Shown in pieces: positions 35,101 through 40,090 of a stretch of 40,090 nucleotides of DNA. The notes beneath the pieces were generated by a model. It was not told the DNA's origin, made no database searches, and was given only the letters and a program-made list of their open reading frames with translations. The position numbers were made by a program, and so were the translations under genes. Source of the DNA: Euryarchaeota archaeon UBA103 (GTDB lineage: Archaea > Thermoplasmatota > Poseidoniia > Poseidoniales > Thalassarchaeaceae); assembly GCA_002506825.1 (NCBI GenBank), contig DAYH01000008.1:1-40090 (forward strand). Direction: 5' to 3'. Every line of letters begins with the position of its first letter. The first letter of the stretch is position 1.

Positions 35101-35268
35101 GAAGATCAGGGACACGTGTTCTCAGTCTACTCATCTGACTGTTGCTCTGGCGACTCTAGCTGGATTTCCAAAAACATGTCTTCAATCATTCTAGTAACTT
35201 CCTTTTCTCTCTTGCTCCTCGGCATGGTAGCAATAATTTTACAGATTAGAAAGTCAGATTTCGACTAA
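32185..35268 (+). CDS. Large surface protein with Ig-like repeats and C-terminal anchor
   Basis: About 1027 residues. Start is TTG 32185 after GGGTGG, or GTG 32176. The signal peptide (FAILLTSILLLSIPTSMVSG) is followed by a beta-rich, Asn/Gly/Ser/acidic region with many NxS/T sites (about 30-560). Then come three Ig-like units of about 100 residues, each with a core like IVDLSSLGMGLIELSDSG, IVDLLSSGGDLYPLDFSESSG or MVDDGTSGDRLAGDGIYS. The last is the DDGTxGDxxAGDGxYS calcium-type motif of secreted archaeal and bacterial proteins. A CC pair and one hydrophobic helix (SIILVTSFSLLLLGMVAIIL) with a short charged tail end it. Function is unknown; a role in the cell coat or adhesion is inference. 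It directly follows the acyltransferase. Confidence 0.82.
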   Translation: MAREELKIKFAILLTSILLLSIPTSMVSGQSSVTNECDILVDWDSQVNWLEEPNEEGQFFSEEHIHRYRVVFNPPFSPGTSPSGISISARHLGMTGVEYPLNISHISAGGEVDIELESQPDFGDEIFVNFSSLESSCTRSVTVTNWNQPIKDHEITRETVWSLEGEDTGNQNIDFIGRGWQKREGNTLESNELGNGSLQMNTMNGSNGIILDLSLDRVWLNESYEGDELLSQDFEMLGNGTMILREGYSEEGYEEGFTAEISVSEAAVNRSWQNGELSERIIIEGNGWLSFNGGDNNSSGGGFGEIHTFYFESFDEDGQRRVQNFQLEANASMRISGASDFFSFELDDLIIRERWSDDTREEQFFRAFGGGEFAFQIDDEQFSIDVNGSIPMIHLESTGGETVSDTIIVDGTYDGDAEGSFGFVRQIVDSGIQENSEGVRYEVDKIQNEFWFNVSATPFGPISQEFGAEHNLTYEFTVPQEDWQNRTVRLQYIEDNGSVSDEYPPESPIVEQPSRPEASPLISNQISRESGKSPQKVVPGDRFVLFGNPSNTLEVTISSIVDKEMDGHIVEAAEWTGEFDFEETMASGFFVNEGPLSGLLYEVSRWIILESGDENQSNDISFQEYQKVDRILYPSIITADENTPPSLESVRFREGFLHTEGGESHIEVTVNDMDTDVISVIVDLSSLGMGLIELSDSGMKGDLTIHDDVWTSLVIHNGLEFGDFNIPITIVDYWVEISEIAEISVANLPPRVTSVSFSQSSAIRGEAIGISVDCVDGHGVSQVIVDLLSSGGDLYPLDFSESSGMWSGQFLVPITIAPGERGIPLRISDLQGAEIITNGPKLTSLLRIDNEHPTVSSLEVWRDGSPQSSISDQGQVIHPVMVSSNGGQITHHIEAAISDYDGVSSVQAKIGRLAEIGKSEEWLLMVDDGTSGDRLAGDGIYSLEFIVRSTIPEGDLEIKIRATDIYLSSTPPEDQGHVFSVYSSDCCSGDSSWISKNMSSIILVTSFSLLLLGMVAIILQIRKSDFD

Positions 35269-35282
35269 TTCAGATAAAATGG

Positions 35283-35354
35283 TACGAGTGCCGGGATTTG
35301 AACCCGGGTTCCGGCGTTGGCAACGCCGGGTGATAACCACTACACTACACTCGT
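35283..35354 (-). tRNA. tRNA-Gly (anticodon GCC)
   Basis: Read on the minus strand, the acceptor arms ACGAGTG and CACTCGT pair fully. The D stem is GTG/CAC with GG in the loop, and the anticodon stem is CGGCG/CGCCG with loop TTGCCAA, giving anticodon GCC. The T stem is CCGGG/CCCGG with loop TTCAAAT. Length is 72 bases with A as discriminator. The next three bases (35282-35280) read CCA, so the 3' end is encoded in the genome. No intron. It lies 14 bases after the convergent surface-protein gene. Confidence 0.97.
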
Positions 35355-35383
35355 GTGAATGTGGGGAAAGCAGAGTCGCTTTT

Positions 35384-35761
35384 CTAAGCGTCGGTCTCTT
35401 TTAGAATCAAATCACTCATCAAATCAATTATCGAATCTCGTGTCGATCTGTATATTTCTATCGGCTTTCCATGGGGGTCATCTAGCCCCCAGTCATAGTC
35501 AATAGGAAGATTGGGACACTGTACTCCACAGCCCATACTAACTATCTTATCATAGCCGTCGGTTACAATATCATCTATCGATTTAGGGAAAAGTCCCGAT
35601 GACTCAATACCCTTCTCTTCCAGTACTCTGATAGCATTTGCATTAACCTCCCTCCCAGGGTGCGTTCCAGCAGAATTGGCAGAGTGTCCAAGACTCTTGC
35701 ATATTGCCTCAGCCATTTGACTTCTGCAAGTATTGCCAACACAGACGAATAGCACCTTCAC
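35384..35761 (-). CDS. arsC: Arsenate reductase, thioredoxin-coupled ArsC (LMW-phosphatase fold)
   Basis: 125 residues with the low-molecular-weight tyrosine-phosphatase fold. The P-loop is CVGNTCRS with nucleophile C7, C12 and R13. Arsenate reductases of this class use two further cysteines, and C77 and C81 in SMGCGVQCPNLP fit. WGLDDPHGKP near residue 90 is the family's WxLDDPxG motif. It should reduce arsenate to arsenite using thioredoxin. No arsR, arsB or acr3 is adjacent, so arsenite export must be elsewhere. A protein-phosphatase activity is the alternative but the extra cysteines argue against it. Confidence 0.88.
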   Translation of the reverse strand: MKVLFVCVGNTCRSQMAEAICKSLGHSANSAGTHPGREVNANAIRVLEEKGIESSGLFPKSIDDIVTDGYDKIVSMGCGVQCPNLPIDYDWGLDDPHGKPIEIYRSTRDSIIDLMSDLILKETDA

Positions 35762-35865
35762 AGAATTTCTGAATGAATAGAACTAAATCAAATCTTTCCC
35801 AATAGCAATCAAAAAAAATATCACACTAGAATAGCATTGAAGTATGCCCGCGCTTGCCAAGTATC

Positions 35866-36870
35866 ATGGCAGATTCGCCCGTGTCACATCATAATCCCGA
35901 TTCTCAAGCAGAAGAGGAAGCCAACTCAAATCAGAGAGCTCAGATGGAGCAGGCCTATCAACAGATGCAAAGAAAAATGAGAATGTCAAAAATGAGTGAG
36001 GGAATTCGCCATAAAATCATGGTTCTATCTGGAAAGGGAGGTGTTGGAAAGACCACCGTGGCCACTGGAATCGCTCTCTCACTAGCTCGAATGGGAAAGA
36101 AAGTTGGACTAATGGACATAGATATTACAGGTCCTAATGTGCCCAAGATGCTAGGTATTGAGGGAACCGAGCTTCACATAGAAGATGGTCAGATATTCCC
36201 CGCAATTGGGCCCCATGGAATAAAGGTCATTTCAATGGCATTCCTGATTGAAGATCCGGATAAGCCTGTAATCTGGAGAGGACCAATAAAACTCGGCGCT
36301 ATCCAGCAGTTTATCGGAGATGTGGCGTGGGGGGAACTCGATACTCTCGTGATAGATTTCCCTCCTGGAACTGGTGACGAACCACTCACAGTAAGCCAGA
36401 CTCTCCCAAATTTGGATGGAGTAGTTATTGTAACTACTCCTCAGGAGGTCGCACTTTTGGACAGTAGAAAATCAATCAACTTTGCCAAGACAATATCAGT
36501 TCCCGTCCTTGGGGTGGTCGAGAATATGAGTGGATACACTCTTTCAGGAACCGCGGAAGCTGGTAGTAAGTTCTCTATGATTGGTCCAAAGGGAGTCCCC
36601 ATCGATATTACTGCTTCACCTCAGGGAAAATGGTCTGTAACCTTAGATCTGTTCAAATCAGGAGGGGGGGAGGACTCAGCTCACGAGCTGGAAGTGCCCT
36701 TCCTAGGGCGACTGCCCTTCGACCCAGGAGTAGTAAGAGGGGGAGATGACGGAGTTCATAGGATCGTAGCAGAACCGGAAGGAGAAACTGCATTATCGTT
36801 CAGCAAGGTCGTTGAAGAGATACTCTCATCATTGGAGAAGGGCGATATTCACCAAGTGAAGATCACCTAG
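35866..36870 (+). CDS. Mrp/NBP35 (ApbC)-family P-loop ATPase lacking cysteines
   Basis: 334 residues from ATG 35866 (an upstream TTG at 35854 is unlikely). A polar, Gln/Met-rich helical N-terminus of about 45 residues precedes the deviant Walker A GKGGVGKTT (56-64). DIDITGPNVPKMLG, VIWRGPIKLGAIQQF and IDFPPGTGDEPLT (163-175) are exact family motifs. Mrp/NBP35 proteins usually carry CPxC after VVENMS, which binds a bridging [4Fe-4S] cluster. Here that stretch reads VENMSGYTLSGT (218-229), and there is no cysteine anywhere in the protein. It is expected to hydrolyse ATP but cannot hold a cluster the usual way. No Shine-Dalgarno is evident; an A-rich tract lies about 50 bases upstream. Confidence 0.9.
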   Translation: MADSPVSHHNPDSQAEEEANSNQRAQMEQAYQQMQRKMRMSKMSEGIRHKIMVLSGKGGVGKTTVATGIALSLARMGKKVGLMDIDITGPNVPKMLGIEGTELHIEDGQIFPAIGPHGIKVISMAFLIEDPDKPVIWRGPIKLGAIQQFIGDVAWGELDTLVIDFPPGTGDEPLTVSQTLPNLDGVVIVTTPQEVALLDSRKSINFAKTISVPVLGVVENMSGYTLSGTAEAGSKFSMIGPKGVPIDITASPQGKWSVTLDLFKSGGGEDSAHELEVPFLGRLPFDPGVVRGGDDGVHRIVAEPEGETALSFSKVVEEILSSLEKGDIHQVKIT

Positions 36871-36926
36871 AATAGTAATATTAAGGGTCGAATTCATGTC
36901 AAACATACTCCTCGGCAGGTAATGAA

Positions 36927-39032
36927 ATGGCCGTAGGAAGCGGGATTTACATTACCTGGATTACAGGTGCTATCCTCATCAGCGTAGCAATGATGCCGAT
37001 TTTCAAGCCCCCCTATGCTAAAGTCAGGATCGAGGGTTTCATAGATATGTTCAGGAGATACTGGGCACATATGATTGTGGTTTTCTCAGTATATCTATGG
37101 AAGGATATTTTGGATGGCTTGGATAGAATTTTGATGGCTAACACACAACTAGACATGACCCCTTACGTTTACGCTATCGAAGGAGACATAGTACTGTGGG
37201 TACAAGAGGGCTTCAGGAATGATTTCTTGGATGTGGCACTAACTCACTTCTATGTCATGGGATTCATGACAGCGACTTTCGCTTCCTTCGTATATCCAAT
37301 ATACTTCGATGATCGCCATATGGCAGATCGGGTCTCTCTTTCGATGTTCTGGGTCTACATCCTAGCAATTCCATTCTATCTATTCTTCAATGTAAGAGTT
37401 ACTGGGGATTACATCCCTCTTATGGAAACTGTAGCCTATGACTTAACTCCTGAAATTCACAATTGGTTCACTCGTATAGATCCGTTTACCAATGGAATGC
37501 CTAGTCTGCACATCGGTCTTCCATTTGCCATATGGCTAACTATGACGAGATGGGACGAAGATGGAAGATGGTTAAATTTTCGAAGATTCCTTGTGGCTTT
37601 CCTAGCTTTGACAGCCTTCTCCATTGTCTACCTGGGTATTCATTGGGCCATAGACATACTTGGGGGGATGATCGTTGCAATTGCAGCTGTTTCAGTCACT
37701 GAGAGGACTCACAAGGCGATATGGACGATCGCCGATGAAAGGCTATTCACAAGGAAGCTTGCTAGGCTTATTGATAACCCAAAAGATTTCTTTACGGGCG
37801 CTAGGAATTATATCAGACAGAGGTTTTCTCCCCTAAAGGAACCGGGAAGTAAGCAAACCAGCGTCTTCATAGCCGCTTTACTTCTTTCTACTGGTTTCGT
37901 ACTTCTTTGGGATGCGACACACCAAGATTTTCCCGTAGAAGGAGTCGAATGGCCAACTTCTGCCGCTGGATCTGACGATTGGCTGATAGGAATAGAAGTC
38001 GATCCTCAAATGGATGGAATAAATGATGTTCAGATAACTGCATTGAATACTAGTTTAGAGGAAAGGAAAGGGGAATTAATATCCGGCCCTAATTGGTTGG
38101 AAGAGCCGAGTATATCTATCTCAGGATCGTATCTTTTGCTAAATAATCAGACCCGAGTAGATCTCTATGATCTGGAATCCCCGGAGAATCCATATATGCC
38201 AATATTCTCTAAGAATGTTGATTTTGAGATTGAGATTTCTGATATCGGATATGATGGAAATGGCAATCCCCTCATAGTGATGTTGACCGAAGACAGTATT
38301 CTGAAGATGAACTCAGAACAAGAAATCTTAGATCTAGAGGGCATACCCAATGAGGTAGAAACGTTAGAGGTATCCGGAAACTCTGTAGCATGGTCAATAT
38401 ACGACGATTCATTAGGTCCGACAGTGTATATTTCATCACTTACTGAAGCCAGCTCTACTACGGCAATCTACCTAGACGTAATTGCCGACGAAGCACAGGA
38501 TGAATTTTTATCTGAACAGTCTGGAGTGGAAATAAATTACTCAAAATCCAATATTGTAGATATTGCAATTGATGGCCAATCAGTTGTGGCTGTAGTGGAC
38601 GTAGGGCCAATAAATAGAACAGTCTTTACAGATGCATTTTCCGGCATGCAGACCATGATATCTACTCCGATATGGGAATCGTCCTCCCCTAGTATAGGAA
38701 ATGGAAATGTCGCCTTTCTCCAAATCCCTAGATTTCAACCAGGGGCATCCAATCCCGAGGAATCTGAGACAAATCAAGTCTTCATCTATCAAATAGAATC
38801 AAATCAGACTGAACAACTGACATTCGATGAGGATGAAAGCCATTCTAGCCCACAGGCTCTTTTGGGTGGTGTTGGATGGATTGAAACCGGAAATAATGGC
38901 GAAGCAGAGTTGAAATGGTATAATCTTGAGGAAACCTTTGAACCATATTCCTCTGTAATTTTACAGACATCAGTAGTATTGTTGATCCCATTAGTATTCA
39001 CATGGGCAAGACAGAAACAGTCTGAAAGATGA
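36927..39032 (+). CDS. PAP2-family membrane phosphatase fused to a propeller-like outer domain
   Basis: 701 residues. The N-terminal 265 residues hold about six helices and the PAP2/inositol-phosphotransferase core: GMPSLHIGLPF (PSLH 192-195) and YLGIHWAIDILGG (H239, D243). This is the pattern of PAP2 and AUR1-like enzymes acting on lipid phosphates. A further helix near 313-328 leads to about 350 extracytoplasmic residues. Among its repeats are SSPSIGNGNVAFLQ, then VFIYQIESNQTEQLTFDEDE and GVGWIETGNNGEAELKWYNLE. These resemble TolB/WD40-like propeller blades. A last helix (VILQTSVVLLIPLVFTW) and a basic tail end it. Lipid-phosphate hydrolysis or head-group transfer is likely; the role of the propeller is unknown. 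TATA-like TAATATTA lies about 50 bases upstream. Confidence 0.82.
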   Translation: MAVGSGIYITWITGAILISVAMMPIFKPPYAKVRIEGFIDMFRRYWAHMIVVFSVYLWKDILDGLDRILMANTQLDMTPYVYAIEGDIVLWVQEGFRNDFLDVALTHFYVMGFMTATFASFVYPIYFDDRHMADRVSLSMFWVYILAIPFYLFFNVRVTGDYIPLMETVAYDLTPEIHNWFTRIDPFTNGMPSLHIGLPFAIWLTMTRWDEDGRWLNFRRFLVAFLALTAFSIVYLGIHWAIDILGGMIVAIAAVSVTERTHKAIWTIADERLFTRKLARLIDNPKDFFTGARNYIRQRFSPLKEPGSKQTSVFIAALLLSTGFVLLWDATHQDFPVEGVEWPTSAAGSDDWLIGIEVDPQMDGINDVQITALNTSLEERKGELISGPNWLEEPSISISGSYLLLNNQTRVDLYDLESPENPYMPIFSKNVDFEIEISDIGYDGNGNPLIVMLTEDSILKMNSEQEILDLEGIPNEVETLEVSGNSVAWSIYDDSLGPTVYISSLTEASSTTAIYLDVIADEAQDEFLSEQSGVEINYSKSNIVDIAIDGQSVVAVVDVGPINRTVFTDAFSGMQTMISTPIWESSSPSIGNGNVAFLQIPRFQPGASNPEESETNQVFIYQIESNQTEQLTFDEDESHSSPQALLGGVGWIETGNNGEAELKWYNLEETFEPYSSVILQTSVVLLIPLVFTWARQKQSER

Positions 39033-39037
39033 CTCTT

Positions 39038-40078
39038 CTATTCAGCGAGCCTAAACATTTCATCAAGTGATTTCTTCGCGCCATCGATAATATTTTCATC
39101 AATCTCAATTATTTGATCTGGCTCAGGGGCCCTGAGTGCCTGTAGAATATCCTCTAATTGAGTCCTTTTCATGTGCCTGCACATTACACAGGCACCTAGG
39201 AGATTTATTTCGTACTCGCTCTCTGCGAGTACTCTCTCAGCTGTCCCGCATTCAGTTATTAGCATGATATCAGGACTCCCCTCCGAGGCTAATCGCATAG
39301 CTTCCTTCATCAAAAGCTCACTACTTCCGACAAAATCGCTCTCTTCCAAAACCCCTGCATCACATTCCGGATGTGCAAGAACTTGAAGATCGATTCCAAT
39401 AGAACTCATTCTTTCTCTCCATGAAATTACCTTTTCTCCTGTGAACTCGGCATGAACCTCACATTCCCCATCGAAAATAATCACTTCTTTCCTACCTTCA
39501 AGGTGTTTTTGGATGTGTTTTCCCATGAACCTATCCGGAACAAAAATTACCTTATCTCCAGGAAGCCTCTCGCATATTTTCAGATAGTTGCTGCTAGTCA
39601 CGCAAACATCGCATTCCGCCTTAACCGAGGCTGTAGTATTGATGTAGCATGCTACAGGAACGCCCGGGTATTTTTCCTTTAATTTGATCACGTCGTCTGC
39701 ATTAATCCCATCACTCAAAGAGCAACCAGCATCAGGAGATGGATGTAAAACGATTTTGTGAGGACTGACAATCTTTGCAGTCTCAGCCATGAATCTTACA
39801 CTAGAGAAGAGAATGGTCCCCTGGGGGGCATCCCGTGCCGCTTTAGATAAAGTGTAACTGTCTGATACAGAATCAGCAACACCGTAGACTATGTCTGGAG
39901 TTTGATATGAATGAGCTATCAGAAAAACATCTTTCTGCTTCTTTAAGTGGTTTATTTCTAATGTCAATGGCGAAATCGATCTACAGATTCTCATATCCCA
40001 TCGAGAGCTCTGACCTATTGCTTCAAACAGTCTTTTTGCCTCGTATTCAATCTCTTCATCGGAGAATAACTTCGGCAT
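39038..40078 (-). CDS. nadA: Quinolinate synthase
   Basis: Condenses iminoaspartate with dihydroxyacetone phosphate to quinolinate for NAD synthesis. 346 residues. Conserved segments are FLIAHSYQTPDIVYGVADSV (family usually HYY), FSSVRFMAETAKI and VACYINTTASVKAE, followed by VTSSN and VPDRFMG. Three cysteines carry the [4Fe-4S] cluster: C119 in AGCSLSD, the one in ITECGTAERV and one in GACVMCRHMK. All three are present. The start is the ATG at 40078; only 12 bases of the window lie beyond. nadB and nadC are not seen. The gene end is 5 bases from the convergent PAP2 gene. Confidence 0.95.
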   Translation of the reverse strand: MPKLFSDEEIEYEAKRLFEAIGQSSRWDMRICRSISPLTLEINHLKKQKDVFLIAHSYQTPDIVYGVADSVSDSYTLSKAARDAPQGTILFSSVRFMAETAKIVSPHKIVLHPSPDAGCSLSDGINADDVIKLKEKYPGVPVACYINTTASVKAECDVCVTSSNYLKICERLPGDKVIFVPDRFMGKHIQKHLEGRKEVIIFDGECEVHAEFTGEKVISWRERMSSIGIDLQVLAHPECDAGVLEESDFVGSSELLMKEAMRLASEGSPDIMLITECGTAERVLAESEYEINLLGACVMCRHMKRTQLEDILQALRAPEPDQIIEIDENIIDGAKKSLDEMFRLAE

Positions 40079-40090
40079 TACTAACCCTCT

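Noticed and set aside
35269..35383. Possible attachment-site duplication around tRNA-Gly
   Set aside because: No second copy of the tRNA 3' end was seen in the neighbouring genes and no integrase is present.
1..40090. CRISPR array, insertion sequence, prophage or rRNA
   Set aside because: Reading through all gaps showed no regularly spaced repeats, no transposase or integrase frame and no rRNA-like sequence.

Overview
The window looks like a piece of a streamlined, mesophilic euryarchaeal genome, most likely marine Thermoplasmatota (Candidatus Poseidoniales, Marine Group II, or a close relative). This is inference from gene content. A group II chaperonin, a two-ring CDC48 ATPase, a TtuA-type tRNA thiolase, a leaderless or Shine-Dalgarno mix of starts and a tRNA-Gly sit beside genes of bacterial type: HSP70, ThrRS with the bacterial editing domain, an actinobacterial-like SdhC and a thioredoxin-type ArsC. 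Base composition is moderate and looks even throughout. I see no transposase, integrase, phage gene, CRISPR array or rRNA.

Layout. 1-1609: minus-strand succinate dehydrogenase genes (sdhC, then sdhA running off the left edge). 1711-1818: a 35-residue zinc-ribbon gene. 1815-3443: aldehyde dehydrogenase. 3586-10268: a plus-strand run of CDC48, a PRC-barrel protein, a DUF4350-like protein, a DUF58 protein and a polytopic membrane protein. 10269-10562: a small membrane protein on the minus strand. 10616-12806: a tRNA-modification run (TtuA/Ncs6-like thiolase, TrhO-like rhodanese, cupin). 12901-16190: MFS exporter and threonyl-tRNA synthetase. 16350-19341: NAD-kinase-like protein and a TPR protein. 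19351-22055: CTP synthase divergent from an SDR-type threonine dehydrogenase. 22057-26312: a chaperone locus, with a divergent thermosome subunit facing an Hsp20-like gene plus dnaK. 26313-30434: leucyl aminopeptidase, secreted M14 carboxypeptidase and an agmatinase-family enzyme. 30518-35268: small acidic protein, membrane acyltransferase and a large surface protein in an overlapping run. 35280-40078: tRNA-Gly, arsC, a cysteine-free Mrp/NBP35 ATPase, a PAP2 phosphatase fused to a propeller-like domain, and quinolinate synthase.

How the genes work together. Most are housekeeping: respiration, protein quality control, tRNA charging and modification, CTP and NAD synthesis. The peptidases, the threonine dehydrogenase and the agmatinase-family enzyme fit a heterotroph that uses peptides and amino acids. 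The parts that look least described are the CDC48/PRC/DUF4350/DUF58/membrane run, where CDC48 is the only AAA+ ATPase although DUF58 proteins usually travel with MoxR; the Mrp protein with no cysteine; the PAP2-propeller fusion; and the Hsp20-like/DnaK pair. No stretch longer than 300 bases lacks a gene. Convergent gene ends are often 0-5 bases apart or overlap.
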